A stretch of 64,000 nt of DNA, taken from positions 3,841-67,840 of the forward strand of contig CAJUMZ010000018.1 in NCBI GenBank assembly GCA_910587665.1, in the 5' to 3' direction. Source of the DNA: an uncultured Muribaculum sp. Its GTDB lineage: Bacteria; Bacteroidota; Bacteroidia; Bacteroidales; Muribaculaceae. Of this stretch, positions 9,501 through 19,038 are shown piece by piece; the first letter of the stretch is position 1, and each line of letters opens with the position of its first letter. The notes under the pieces are model-generated. The model made no database searches and was not told the DNA's origin. It saw only the letters and a program-made list of their open reading frames with translations. Made by a program: the position numbers and the translations under genes.

Positions 9501-12500
9501 TTCTGGATGATGAATCCGTTTCTTGACCCTGAGAATCCCAATTATGACGGAGGCGACCTGTATCTTAACTTCGGTGAAATAAGTGAGGATATACTTAAAG
9601 ACGGCTTGAAATCATATGAAAACGGTATACCGTATGACGGCAACGACCAGTTTCTTACAGAGACGGTGTGGGGTAGGGTCTCGAAGCAAAATTCGCTGAC
9701 TTATGCCTTTGACAATAATGCCGGGGCAAGGCTGGTACAGGATGTCGGTCTTGACGGACTTAAGAATGACGAAGAGTTCCATTTCAGCTCGTATTCCGAT
9801 TATCTCGACCGCCTGCGCAACAAGCTTGCGCCCTCCGCCATAGAGCGCATGCAGGCCGATCAGTTTTCCCCGTTCAATGACCCCGCGGGCGACAATTACC
9901 ATTTCTACCGCGGCTATGACTATGACGAGGAGCGGCTTTCTATACTTGAACGCTACAAGCATTACAACGGTGTCGAGGGCAACTCGCTTTCTCCTGACGA
10001 TGCCCCCGATCCTCTTTACCAGTCGGCGCGTACATCGCCCGATGTCGAGGATATCAACCAGGACAACACGCTTAACGAGTATGAGCGTTATTTCCAGTAC
10101 AAGGTGTCGATACGTCCCGAGGACTTGGTTGTCGGGAAAAATTATATCACCGACAAGCAGGTGTCGCTTGTCAGGACACGTGACGGAGAGGACCAGGAGG
10201 TTGAATGGTATCAGTTCAAGATCCCTCTTGACGACTATGAGCGTATCGTAGGTTCGATCAGTGATTTTTCCACCATAAGGTTTGCGCGTATGTTCATGAC
10301 CGGATTCAAGCAGGTGACCCACCTTCGCTTTGCTACCCTTGAACTTGTGCGTGGCGAGTGGCGTCCATATGACTTCAACCTTAACAGTCGCGGAGACGCG
10401 CCTGCCGAGGGACAGCTTGACGTGTCGGTGGTCAATATCGAGGAAAATGCCGGCAGGGAGCCTGTAAACTATGTGCTTCCCCCGGGTGTCACACGAATCA
10501 CCGATCCGGGACAGTCGCAGATAACACAGCTCAACGAGCAGTCAATGTCGCTGAAAGTGACCGGATTGCAGGCTGGTGACGCGCGAGGCGTGTACAGGAA
10601 CACTTCGCATGACCTCCGTAACTATAAGCGCATGCAGATGTGGGTGCATGCCGAGAGTCTCATCGATGATGCCACCAATCTGAAGTCGGGGGAACTGTCG
10701 CTTTTCATACGCCTCGGCACAGATATCAAAAACAACTTTTACGAATATGAGATACCGCTTACACTGACGCCCCATATAACCTCAGGCAACAAGTATCACG
10801 ATTCGGGAGAGGATCTTTATAAGGTGTGGCCCCTGTCCAACCGTCTTGACTTCGCCTTGCAGAATCTCGTGAATTTGAAAAAAGAGCGTAATGTGGCGCG
10901 ACATCAGTCCAATTCGGCTGTCAGCTTTACGACACTGTACACAGGTCGTGACCCCGACAATGAGCAGAACAGGATGGCGGTGATGGGTAATCCGTCGCTA
11001 AGCGATGTAAGGGTGATGCTGATCGGTGTGCGCAACAACGCAAGCACTACCCGTGACGGTATTGTGTGGGTCAACGAGTTGAAGGTTACCGATTTCGATG
11101 AAAGCGGAGGTTGGGCTGCGAAAGCCAATGTGAATCTCGGTGTGTCGGATATCGCAACCCTTAATTTCGGAGTCCACAAGGAGACTGCCGGTTTCGGTGG
11201 TGTCGATCAGCCGCTCAACGCACGTCGCATGGATGACTATGAGCAATACAATTTTGCCGTACAGGCCGATCTTGGCAGATTCCTTCCGGAAAAGGCTAAG
11301 TTGAAAGCTCCGATATATTATTCGATTACCAAAGATAAGACATCACCCAAATATAATCCGCTTGACCAGGACGTATTGCTTAAAGACGCCCTTGATGAGG
11401 CGGCGACAAAGCAGGAGCGTGATTCCATCTCGAATTATGCCGTGGAGCGGTCGACGGTACAGAGTTTCAGTATATCGGGGTTGAGATTTGACATCCAGAG
11501 CGCGACCCCCATGCCGTGGGATCCGGCCAACTTCACGTTTAATTTCTCGTTTAACAAGCGAAACGAGATGAATCCTACCACTGAATATGAGAATACCAAC
11601 GACTATCGCGGGTCATTCCAATACTCGTGGACTCCGTATGTGAAGGGTGTAAAGCCTTTTGGTTGGGTTAAGTCCAAGTCGAAAAACGCGAAATTCCTGA
11701 AAGAGTGGGAGATAAATTATCTTCCCGCCAATATCAGCTTCCTTACTACGATGTCGCGTTACTATTATGAGCAGCAGACCCGCAGCGAGATCGACCAGAT
11801 GTTTAAGTTGCCGGTGTCGGTGTCAAAAAATTTCCTCTGGGACCGCCAGCTCAACCTGTCATGGAACTTGACGAAGTCGCTCAACGTGTCATTCTCGTCA
11901 AATACGTCGGCGCGTATTGAGGAGCCTATCGGGGCTGTCAACCGCAAGCTTTTCCCCGACAAGTACAAGGAGTGGAAAGACACCGTGCTCAACAGTATCC
12001 TCCATCTCGGTACACCTTGGTCCTACAATCAGAGTTTCGTAGCATCGTATCGCGCACCGTTCAACCGTATACCCGTGGTTGACTTCCTCACCGGTTCGGT
12101 GAGCTATAACGCCACTTATCGCTGGGATCGCGGTGCGACAATTGAAGGAGTTGATATCGGAAACACTATAGCCAACCAGGCGTCGTGGAATGTCGACGGA
12201 AGAATAAATCTGGAAGGACTATACAATAAATTCAGCTATCTAAAGAAAGTCAATCAGCGTTTCAGTTCGACCCGCCGCGCTCCCGTTTCGACAAAGCCAA
12301 AGAAGTTTGAGCGTACGTTCAAGCTGTTGCCCGACACGACACTTATCATCAAGCACAATCTGCGAAACAAGAAAGTCAAGGTTACAGCAACCACTACCGA
12401 CGGCAAGCCATTTGCAGTAAAGACAGTGGTGAAAGACAACAACACGGTAGAGGTGTTGACGCGCGGTGACCAGAACATAAAGTTTACGATAATCGAGCAG

Positions 12501-13952
12501 CTGAAAGAGCAAAAATCAGTATGGCGTGAGGTCGGGGAACATGCTACCCGTTTTGCCATGCTCATAAGAGGCGTTAACGTACGGTTCCGTACGTCCCATT
12601 CACTCTCGATCCCGCTTTTCAGCCCAGAGATAGGTGACGGATTCGGACAGACACGCAGCCGCGGTCCGCTTGCCCCCGGTCTTGATTTCGCATTTGGATT
12701 TGTGGATGAAAGTTATGTCGACAAGGCTAAGGAAAGAGGATGGTTGATATGCAATGACACCCAGACATCCCCGTCGATATGGTCCAATACAAATGAGTTT
12801 AATTTTGAACTGGATCTTGAGCCTGTGCGCGGATTAAAGATAAAACTGACCAATAACCGCACCGACAACCGCAACTCGCAGATGCAGTTCATGTATGACA
12901 ATATGCCGGTCACCCGCAGCGGAAGTTATACAAAGACTCATTGCGCCATAGCCACGGCACTACGCACTGCGAAAGCCGACAACGGTTATCAGAGCGAGGC
13001 GTTTGACCGATTCCTTGCCAATATACCTGTCATTGCTGAACGTATCGAGAGCCGTTATGCCGGGGTGAATTATCCTACGGGCGGGTTCATGAAAGACAAT
13101 CCCAACGCCGGTCGCCCGTTTGATCCTACCGTAGGCGGTGTCAACCGCGCGGGAAGTGATGTGCTTATCCCTGCATTCCTTGCCGCGTATACTGGAATAG
13201 ATGCCTCGAAGATTTATCTGACACCGTTCCCGTCGCTTGCGCAGATGCTTCCTAACTGGCGTGTGACTTACGACGGGCTTATACGCATAGGAAAGTTGAG
13301 TAATATTTTCAAGAGCATTACGCTTACCCATGCTTATCAGTGTACCTATTCGGTGGGAAGTTATTCGTCGTTCCTGAACTGGATGGAGGTTGACGGCGAT
13401 CTCGGATTTGCGCTCGACGAACTCACCGGCCAGCCTGTGCCGTCGTCGCCTTACAATATCTCATCTGTCGCGATTACAGAGAAATTCGCGCCGCTTATCG
13501 GCGTTCAGGTCACGTTGAAGAATGATCTGAAATTCAATGCCGAGTACCGTGACAGCCGCACACTGACGCTTAACTCCGATGCTGGACAGCTTGTGGAAGC
13601 ACAGACACGCAATATCACCGTGGGCGCGGGATACAAGTTTGTCGGTTTCAACACCGTGCTTAAGATGAAAGGATCAGGCAGGGGTATAAGCAACGACCTT
13701 ACGTTAAATGCCGACTTTTCCCTCGCCCAGAGCCATGCACTCATCCGACGCATAGAGAGCAACTATGCCCAGGCAACTTCCGGCACGCGCTCGGTGAGCG
13801 TCAATGTCACCGCGCAGTATATCATGAGCCGCCGCGTCACTGTAGGTGCTTTCTTCGATCATCAGATCAACACTCCGCTTATTTCATCAAGCGCATTTCC
13901 GACGACCAACAGTAGCTACGGTCTTACATTCAATCTCAATCTCGCACGTTAG
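6501..13952 (+). CDS. sprA: Type IX secretion system outer-membrane translocon SprA/Sov
   Basis: SprA (Sov) is the giant outer-membrane beta-barrel through which type IX secretion cargo leaves the cell. The ATG at 6501 is preferred over a TTG at 6480 because it starts directly at a signal-peptide-like segment (MLRIRRRITKILLCAVVPGF). It gives about 2,483 residues, in the range for this family. Family hallmarks include a proline-rich start (PPPPPPGGP), TGSSLIRGSTALFGIKSQLQ, YIDDFESTQTGIDLRSPYAW, and a long series of Tyr/Asn-rich beta-strand repeats ending in an aromatic strand (SYGLTFNLNLAR). Other T9SS genes are not in this window. The gene seems intact over its whole length. Confidence 0.95.
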   Translation: MLRIRRRITKILLCAVVPGFLLGSANGFFARAQYKESRLMPPPPPPGGPVVVEDSTGSPYPAQPTVPPDYESLAEGELAADLKTPENVRTEAEYDIESGCYIIRTKVGDFEVATPFMLTPEQYANMELRKSMQGYFNKRNSELVKGEKEKEPFNVLDMNFALGPLEKIFGPGGVQLKTQGSVQISAGVKSNKTDNPALSLTARRKTYFDFDQKIQATINASVGDRMKFNMSYNTDATFDFDSKNIKLQYEGTEDDIVKSIEAGNVSMTTGSSLIRGSTALFGIKSQLQFGKLTATALVSQQNSESRTVNTKGGVQTTDFSINADEYDQNRHYFLGHFFRDNYDSFASRLPYVSSGVNITRIEVWVTNKSGNYNQSRNIVSFMDLGENKVLANDYWSPNPAYINPSNNSNNLLSVIKSDYPGARNINTVTQALEPLSAFGIEGGKDYEKVESARLLQSSEYTLNSTLGYISIKTALNADEVLGVAYEYTYRGQVYQVGEFSADITTTDESLYVKMLKSTTVAPKLPMWDLMMKNVYSLGAYQIQKSNFRLNIKYLNDTTGTQINYLPVAGLSDKSLLQVMNLDRIDASENSNPDGFFDFIEGYTIQSSTGKVIFPVVEPFGSHLANVLPDAALRDKYLYQELYDSTLVVARQFADKNKFILSGEYQASSGSQIRLNAMNVPRGSVVVMAGGVRLTENSDYTVDYSMGIVTITNQSIIDSGQSISVTLENQSMFSMQRKTLLGLDLNYKFNKDFNIGATIMHFSEKALTEKVNIGNELINNTMWGVNLAYNNQFMWLTNLVNKIPTVNATQPSTISVQAEFAQLVPHKQKSGSNKGSSYIDDFESTQTGIDLRSPYAWVLASTPYEPGDKALFPEAALSNNVDYGKNRALLAWYYIDRMFTQRNSSLAPGYISADLKQLSNPYVREVTSTELFPDRQLAYGESNIIQTLNLSYYPTERGPYNLDAVNINDQGELLNPESRWGGIMRKMDNTNFEQANIEYVQFWMMNPFLDPENPNYDGGDLYLNFGEISEDILKDGLKSYENGIPYDGNDQFLTETVWGRVSKQNSLTYAFDNNAGARLVQDVGLDGLKNDEEFHFSSYSDYLDRLRNKLAPSAIERMQADQFSPFNDPAGDNYHFYRGYDYDEERLSILERYKHYNGVEGNSLSPDDAPDPLYQSARTSPDVEDINQDNTLNEYERYFQYKVSIRPEDLVVGKNYITDKQVSLVRTRDGEDQEVEWYQFKIPLDDYERIVGSISDFSTIRFARMFMTGFKQVTHLRFATLELVRGEWRPYDFNLNSRGDAPAEGQLDVSVVNIEENAGREPVNYVLPPGVTRITDPGQSQITQLNEQSMSLKVTGLQAGDARGVYRNTSHDLRNYKRMQMWVHAESLIDDATNLKSGELSLFIRLGTDIKNNFYEYEIPLTLTPHITSGNKYHDSGEDLYKVWPLSNRLDFALQNLVNLKKERNVARHQSNSAVSFTTLYTGRDPDNEQNRMAVMGNPSLSDVRVMLIGVRNNASTTRDGIVWVNELKVTDFDESGGWAAKANVNLGVSDIATLNFGVHKETAGFGGVDQPLNARRMDDYEQYNFAVQADLGRFLPEKAKLKAPIYYSITKDKTSPKYNPLDQDVLLKDALDEAATKQERDSISNYAVERSTVQSFSISGLRFDIQSATPMPWDPANFTFNFSFNKRNEMNPTTEYENTNDYRGSFQYSWTPYVKGVKPFGWVKSKSKNAKFLKEWEINYLPANISFLTTMSRYYYEQQTRSEIDQMFKLPVSVSKNFLWDRQLNLSWNLTKSLNVSFSSNTSARIEEPIGAVNRKLFPDKYKEWKDTVLNSILHLGTPWSYNQSFVASYRAPFNRIPVVDFLTGSVSYNATYRWDRGATIEGVDIGNTIANQASWNVDGRINLEGLYNKFSYLKKVNQRFSSTRRAPVSTKPKKFERTFKLLPDTTLIIKHNLRNKKVKVTATTTDGKPFAVKTVVKDNNTVEVLTRGDQNIKFTIIEQLKEQKSVWREVGEHATRFAMLIRGVNVRFRTSHSLSIPLFSPEIGDGFGQTRSRGPLAPGLDFAFGFVDESYVDKAKERGWLICNDTQTSPSIWSNTNEFNFELDLEPVRGLKIKLTNNRTDNRNSQMQFMYDNMPVTRSGSYTKTHCAIATALRTAKADNGYQSEAFDRFLANIPVIAERIESRYAGVNYPTGGFMKDNPNAGRPFDPTVGGVNRAGSDVLIPAFLAAYTGIDASKIYLTPFPSLAQMLPNWRVTYDGLIRIGKLSNIFKSITLTHAYQCTYSVGSYSSFLNWMEVDGDLGFALDELTGQPVPSSPYNISSVAITEKFAPLIGVQVTLKNDLKFNAEYRDSRTLTLNSDAGQLVEAQTRNITVGAGYKFVGFNTVLKMKGSGRGISNDLTLNADFSLAQSHALIRRIESNYAQATSGTRSVSVNVTAQYIMSRRVTVGAFFDHQINTPLISSSAFPTTNSSYGLTFNLNLAR

Positions 13953-14035
13953 CGGCGCGGCTTGTTGACGGGTCGTTGACAGGGGAACAATTGCCACTGT
14001 CTCAGTGTTATTTTCTTGAATAAATAATATTGATC

Positions 14036-14503
14036 ATGAAAATAGGACCGGTAGAGAAAATCTATGAGGCGTTCAGCGCTATCGCCGACAACAGGGTGAA
14101 ATTTATTTCAGAAGAGGGATGTCTTATGCCTACGGCACAGGGTGAGGCCAAAGTAACATCATCCGACGGTAAAAAGACATATACCGTGACGTGGCAGGGT
14201 GAGGATTATACCTCTAACGATAATGCGACATACTGGCAAGGCTATGCCGGCTATCCGGTTATCGCTGTGCTTATGCTTCAAGGGAGGCTTCCGCTTGACC
14301 GCAATATAGCGGAACTTTTCAAGGGTATCAACTGGAATGAACTCAATAGCGGTCATAAGCGTGATTATTCGTCGGCTCTTGACGAGGTGATAGAGAAGCG
14401 CGCTATCGATCGTTCGGCAATTGACGGGATAGTTCAGGAAACTTATTCGCTTCTCGGTTCACTGCCGGTAAATGTTGGAAAAGGCAGGATGTTGAAAATG
14501 TAG
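14036..14503 (+). CDS. Conserved hypothetical protein, 155 aa
   Basis: I do not recognise this family. The ATG at 14036 is preferred over an in-frame TTG at 14030. The product is soluble, with no signal peptide or membrane segment. It has mixed alpha/beta composition, an early repeat of Thr/Asp/Gly strands (KVTSSDGKKTYTVTWQGEDY) and a helical second half (HKRDYSSALDEVIEKRAID). It lies 83 bp after sprA on the same strand and 167 bp before dapF, so it may be the tail of the sprA unit. Codon use matches its neighbours, which supports a real gene. Confidence 0.7.
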   Translation: MKIGPVEKIYEAFSAIADNRVKFISEEGCLMPTAQGEAKVTSSDGKKTYTVTWQGEDYTSNDNATYWQGYAGYPVIAVLMLQGRLPLDRNIAELFKGINWNELNSGHKRDYSSALDEVIEKRAIDRSAIDGIVQETYSLLGSLPVNVGKGRMLKM

Positions 14504-14641
14504 GTGGCAATTTGCTTTAAAAGTGCTATGTATTGTGGCAATAGTTGGTCGTATTAGATGTAATGTGTGCTATTTGTCAAAATAATTAAGTTTTTTGAAG
14601 AAAATTATTTTAAAAAGTATTGCAGTTTGTGACAAAATGTA

Positions 14642-14649
14642 TATCTTTG
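14642..14649 (+). promoter_or_regulatory. -7 promoter box for dapF
   Basis: TATCTTTG fits the Bacteroidetes -7 consensus TAnnTTTG and ends 21 bp before the dapF ATG at 14671. The preceding 60 bp are very AT-rich. No TTTG sits at the canonical 19-20 bp distance; one at 14626-14629 is too close. Confidence 0.6.
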
Positions 14650-14670
14650 CATCGAAATACGATTACGACC

Positions 14671-15525
14671 ATGTCAATGGACCCGATTAGATTCACCAAG
14701 ATGCACGGCATCAGCAATGACTATATATACATTAATTGTATGAATGGTCAGCCCGATTGCCCGCCTCAGTTGTCCATCGAGATGAGTGATCGCCACACAG
14801 GAGTAGGAGGCGACGGTATAATCCTGATATGTCCCTCTGAAATTGCCGATTTTAAAATGCGTATATTCAATGCCGACGGATCCGAAGCCAAGATGTGTGG
14901 CAACGGAAGCCGTTGTGTCGGCAAGTATGTATATGACAACGGTCTTACCGATAAGACGCGTGTCACTCTCGAAACGCTTTCCGGAATAAAGGTGCTTGAC
15001 TTGCACATCCGTGACGGGAAAGTTGACGGAGTGACTGTTGACATGGGTGAGCCTGAATTGTTTCCCAAAAATATACCTGTCAGTTTCGACGGCGAGTCAA
15101 TGATTGACGAGCTTGTTGTCGCCGATGACCGGGAGTATCGGCTTACGGCCGTCTCCATGGGTAATCCTCATGGAGTGATTTTTGTTGATGATCCCGATCT
15201 GTTGCGTCTTGAGGAAATTGGTCCCGGGCTTGAGTGTCATCCTATGTGGCCCGACAGGGCTAACATTGAGTTTGCCTCGGTGTTGTCGGCTGACGAGATC
15301 AGTATGAGGGTATGGGAGAGAGGAAGCGGCGAGACAATGGCATGCGGCACCGGGGCTTGTGCGACGGCTGTCGCCGCGGTGCTTAACGGATTGACCGACC
15401 GCAGGGTCACTGTCCATCTAAGGGGCGGTGACTTGTTGATAGAGTGGCGCCCCGATGACAATCATGTCTACATGACGGGAGGCGCGACCACGGTGTTTGA
15501 AGGCACATATTATATAAAAAGGTAG
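14671..15525 (+). CDS. dapF: Diaminopimelate epimerase
   Basis: DapF converts LL- to meso-diaminopimelate for peptidoglycan and lysine synthesis. The ATG at 14671 (MSMDPIRFTKMHG) is preferred over an upstream TTG because it lies just after the promoter box and starts at the conserved N-terminus. The product has about 284 residues. Both catalytic cysteine motifs are present: MCGNGSRC in the N-terminal half and ACGTGACA in the C-terminal half, along with the F.KMHG.SNDY opening. The next gene is dapL, the step before DapF, so the two form a short lysine/DAP operon. Confidence 0.95.
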   Translation: MSMDPIRFTKMHGISNDYIYINCMNGQPDCPPQLSIEMSDRHTGVGGDGIILICPSEIADFKMRIFNADGSEAKMCGNGSRCVGKYVYDNGLTDKTRVTLETLSGIKVLDLHIRDGKVDGVTVDMGEPELFPKNIPVSFDGESMIDELVVADDREYRLTAVSMGNPHGVIFVDDPDLLRLEEIGPGLECHPMWPDRANIEFASVLSADEISMRVWERGSGETMACGTGACATAVAAVLNGLTDRRVTVHLRGGDLLIEWRPDDNHVYMTGGATTVFEGTYYIKR

Positions 15526-15551
15526 ATAAGATAATAAAGAGTGTTTTAGCG

Positions 15552-16781
15552 ATGATAAAGGTAAATGATAATTTTTGTAAGCTTCCCGCCGGATATCTTT
15601 TCTCGGAAGTAGCGCGTCGGATTGACGCTTACCGAAAGTCGCATCCCGAAGCCGAGATCATACGCATGGGTATCGGCGATGTCACATGCCCGATATGTCA
15701 GGCTGCTGTCGATGCGATGCACCGTGCGGCCGACGACCAGTTGTCTGTGTTTACATTTCACGGGTATGGTCCGGAGCAGGGTTATTCGTTCCTTCGGGAG
15801 AAAATAGCGGAATATGACTACAAGAGACGTGGCATATCCATAGGTATCGACGAGATATTCATCAGCGACGGTGCGAAAAGCGATACTGGAAATATAGGTG
15901 ACATACTTTCATCCGACTGCAAGGTTGCGGTGACCGATCCGGTTTATCCGGTATATGTCGACACCAATGTAATGAGTGGAAGAGGTGGAGAGCTTATTGA
16001 TGACAGGTGGTCGCGCATAGAGTATCTGCCATGCACTGCGGAAAATGATTTTATTCCCGCCCTGCCTGTGGGAAATCCCGACATCATTTACCTCTGCTAT
16101 CCCAATAATCCTACCGGTACTACGCTAACGCGCGATCAGCTTTCCGAATGGGTGGAGTATGCAATCGCCCACAAGGCATTGATAATGTTTGACTCGGCAT
16201 ATGAGGCTTACATAACATCTCCTGATGTGCCTCACAGCATTTACGAGATACCGGGGGCGGAGAAAGTGGCGATAGAGTTCAGGAGCTACTCCAAGACGGC
16301 CGGATTTACCGGGCTGCGTTGCGGATATACGGTAGTGCCGAAAGCGCTGAAAGGATATGACTCGACCGGTGCTGAAGTCTCGCTTAACGCCCTTTGGAAT
16401 CGCCGTCAGTGCACAAAATTCAATGGCGCGAGCTACATTGTACAGCGTGCGGCTGAAGCGCTCTATACCCCCAAGGGTATGAAGCAGGTAAGAGAGACAA
16501 TCGACTACTATATGCGTAATGCAAAAGTGCTTCGTGAAGGCCTTGCCGAAGCGGGTCTTCAGGTGTTTGGGGGCATAGATGCCCCCTACATTTGGATAAA
16601 GACTCCCGGCGGTATGTCATCGTGGGATTTCTTTGACCTTCTCCTTTCAAAGTGCAATGTCGCCGGAACACCCGGCTCAGGTTTCGGTCCGTCGGGGGAA
16701 GGATATTTCCGTCTGACAGCGTTTGGCAGGTATGAAAACACCGTCGAGGCTGTCGAACGATTGAAGAAACTTGAATTTTGA
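15552..16781 (+). CDS. dapL: LL-diaminopimelate aminotransferase
   Basis: DapL makes LL-diaminopimelate directly from tetrahydrodipicolinate and glutamate with PLP, bypassing DapD/C/E. The 409-residue chain has the DapL opening (INDNF-like, KVNDNFCKLPAGYLFSE), the substrate-binding FHGYGPEQGY, the class I/II fold motif YPNNPTG, and the PLP lysine in SYSKTAGFTGLRCG (about residue 244). The size is that of DapL enzymes. It lies 26 bp after dapF, which uses its product, so the pair acts consecutively. Confidence 0.95.
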   Translation: MIKVNDNFCKLPAGYLFSEVARRIDAYRKSHPEAEIIRMGIGDVTCPICQAAVDAMHRAADDQLSVFTFHGYGPEQGYSFLREKIAEYDYKRRGISIGIDEIFISDGAKSDTGNIGDILSSDCKVAVTDPVYPVYVDTNVMSGRGGELIDDRWSRIEYLPCTAENDFIPALPVGNPDIIYLCYPNNPTGTTLTRDQLSEWVEYAIAHKALIMFDSAYEAYITSPDVPHSIYEIPGAEKVAIEFRSYSKTAGFTGLRCGYTVVPKALKGYDSTGAEVSLNALWNRRQCTKFNGASYIVQRAAEALYTPKGMKQVRETIDYYMRNAKVLREGLAEAGLQVFGGIDAPYIWIKTPGGMSSWDFFDLLLSKCNVAGTPGSGFGPSGEGYFRLTAFGRYENTVEAVERLKKLEF

Positions 16782-16815
16782 AAACAATATATTCATCATA
16801 TAATTTAATTTATTT

Positions 16816-19005
16816 ATGTCAAAGTTGAGATTTAAAGTTGTAGAAGAAGCATTTGACCGCAAGGCGATGCCGGTGGATATACCTTCGGCACGCCCGATGG
16901 AGTATTACGGGAAGTATGTGTTCAACCGTCAGAAGATGTTTGAATATCTTCCCAAGGCTACCTATGATGCGCTCGTTGATGCTATCGACAACAAGAAGTC
17001 ATTACCGCGTGAAGTTGCCGACAGTGTTGCCGCCGGCATGAAGCAATGGGCTATTGATAATGGCGCGCGTCACTACACCCACTGGTTTCACCCGCTTACC
17101 GACGGTACTGCAGAGAAGCATGATGCCTTTATCGAGCATGACGGCAAGGGTGGTGTAGTCGAGGAGTTCAATGGCAAGCTGCTTGTGCAGCAGGAGCCTG
17201 ACGCTTCCAGTTTCCCCAACGGTGGTATCCGAAACACATTTGAGGCACGCGGTTATTCCGCATGGGATATATCGTCGCCTGCTTTCATCATGGACAAGAC
17301 TCTGTGTATACCCACTATTTTCATTTCCTATACGGGAGAGTCGCTTGACTACAAGACGCCGCTGCTTCGCGCGCTTAACAGTGTCGACAAGGCTGCTACC
17401 GCGGTCGCACAGTATTTTGACCCGGAAGTAAAGCATGTCAATTCTTATCTCGGCTGGGAACAGGAGTATTTCCTTGTTGACGAGGCACTGTACTCGGCAC
17501 GCCCCGATCTTGTGATGACCGGCAGGACCCTGATGGGACATGAGAGTGCCAAAAACCAGCAGCTTGAAGACCACTATTTCGGGGCAATCCCTTCACGTGT
17601 AGAAGCCTTTATGCTTGACCTGGAGATAGAATGCCATAAACTTGGTATCCCTGCGAAGACCCGTCATAACGAGGTGGCGCCCAACCAGTTTGAGCTTGCT
17701 CCCATATTTGAGGAGACCAATCTTGCCAATGACCATAACTTGCTCCTTATGTCGCTTATGGCTGAGGTGGCACGTCGTCATAATTTCCGCGTGCTGCTTC
17801 ATGAAAAGCCGTTCTCCGGCATAAATGGGTCGGGCAAGCACAACAACTGGAGCCTCGGTACAGACAAAGGTGTGCTGCTGTTTGGACCCGGAAAGACCCC
17901 GAAAGACAATCTTCAGTTTATTACGTTTGTTGCAAACGTGATGGCAGCCGTATATCGTCACAACGGCTTGCTGAAGGCATCCATCGCCTCGGCAACCAAT
18001 GCTCACCGTCTCGGCGCCAACGAGGCACCACCCGCAATCATCTCCATCTTTGTCGGCTCACAGCTTGCCGAGATTCTTGAGCGCCTCGAGTCGAGCGATT
18101 GCGGAGATCTGTTGAATCTTGCCGGAAAGAAAGGTCTGAAGCTTGATGTTGACCAGATACCTGAAATAATGGTTGATAATACCGACCGTAACCGCACATC
18201 GCCTTTCGCTTTTACCGGTAACCGTTTTGAGTTCCGTGCTGTGGGATCATCGGCAAATTGCGCGTCGGCAATGATCGCGCTTAATGCGGCGGTCGCTGAG
18301 CAGCTTGCCGATTTCAAGAAGAAGGTTGACGAGCGTCTTGCCACCGGCGGCGACCTTAACCACGCCCTTCTTGCCGAGATAAAAGAGCTTATCAAGTATT
18401 CAAAGCCGATCCATTTCGACGGCAACGGATACAGCGATGAATGGAAGGCTGAGGCCGCTCGTCGCGGACTTGACTGCGAGACAAGTGTTCCCAAGATTTT
18501 CGATGCTTATCTTAAAAAGTCATCGGTCGACATGTTCAAGTCGACAGGTGTGTTTACAAAGGTTGAGCTTGAAGCGCGCAACGAGGTAAAGTGGGAGATG
18601 TACACCAAGAAGATTCAGATTGAGGCGCGTGTGCTTGGCGACCTTGCCGTCAATCATGTCATTCCGGTGGCTATCCGCTACCAGTCGGTACTTACCGACA
18701 ATGTGTTCAAGCTAAAGACTCTTTTCCCGAACGAAAAGGGTGACAAGCTTGCTCAGCTTGACCTCGATACCATCGAGCGCATGTCGGCTCACATGGCTAC
18801 TATCATGGAGGAGGTCAAGAAGATGGTCAATGCTCGCAAGTCGGCTAACCGCATAGATGACGAGCGCGAGAAGGCAATCGCTTACCATGACACTGTGGTG
18901 CCTTGCATGGATGTGATACGTTATCACATTGATAAGCTTGAGCTTATGATCGATGATGAAATGTGGCCATTGCCCAAATATCGTGAGCTCCTTTTCATCC
19001 GCTAA
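16816..19005 (+). CDS. glnN: Glutamine synthetase type III
   Basis: GlnN makes glutamine from glutamate, ammonia and ATP. At 729 residues it is of class III size, much longer than GlnA (about 470). Diagnostic motifs are the N-terminal GSIII domain, the catalytic stretch LHEKPFSGINGSGKHNNW (about residues 331-348), the Glu/His metal ligands in NEVAPNQFELAPIFEETN, and ATNAHRLGANEAPPAI. A C-terminal helical extension follows. It has 34 bp of AT-rich leader after dapL and is followed by a structured terminator and then glutamate synthase, so the GS-GOGAT cycle is encoded together. Confidence 0.96.
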   Translation: MSKLRFKVVEEAFDRKAMPVDIPSARPMEYYGKYVFNRQKMFEYLPKATYDALVDAIDNKKSLPREVADSVAAGMKQWAIDNGARHYTHWFHPLTDGTAEKHDAFIEHDGKGGVVEEFNGKLLVQQEPDASSFPNGGIRNTFEARGYSAWDISSPAFIMDKTLCIPTIFISYTGESLDYKTPLLRALNSVDKAATAVAQYFDPEVKHVNSYLGWEQEYFLVDEALYSARPDLVMTGRTLMGHESAKNQQLEDHYFGAIPSRVEAFMLDLEIECHKLGIPAKTRHNEVAPNQFELAPIFEETNLANDHNLLLMSLMAEVARRHNFRVLLHEKPFSGINGSGKHNNWSLGTDKGVLLFGPGKTPKDNLQFITFVANVMAAVYRHNGLLKASIASATNAHRLGANEAPPAIISIFVGSQLAEILERLESSDCGDLLNLAGKKGLKLDVDQIPEIMVDNTDRNRTSPFAFTGNRFEFRAVGSSANCASAMIALNAAVAEQLADFKKKVDERLATGGDLNHALLAEIKELIKYSKPIHFDGNGYSDEWKAEAARRGLDCETSVPKIFDAYLKKSSVDMFKSTGVFTKVELEARNEVKWEMYTKKIQIEARVLGDLAVNHVIPVAIRYQSVLTDNVFKLKTLFPNEKGDKLAQLDLDTIERMSAHMATIMEEVKKMVNARKSANRIDDEREKAIAYHDTVVPCMDVIRYHIDKLELMIDDEMWPLPKYRELLFIR

Positions 19006-19038
19006 GCAAGATTGAAGAATAATTATAGATATTGAAAA

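Noticed and set aside
9612..10322. 236-codon minus-strand frame inside sprA
   Set aside because: Shadow of the plus-strand sprA reading frame; no promoter or recognisable domain, and sprA continues intact across it.
13953..14035. Direct-repeat-like GTTGACGGGTCGTTGACA after sprA
   Set aside because: Only a short repeat of GTTGAC with no stem or T-run; not enough to call a site or terminator.
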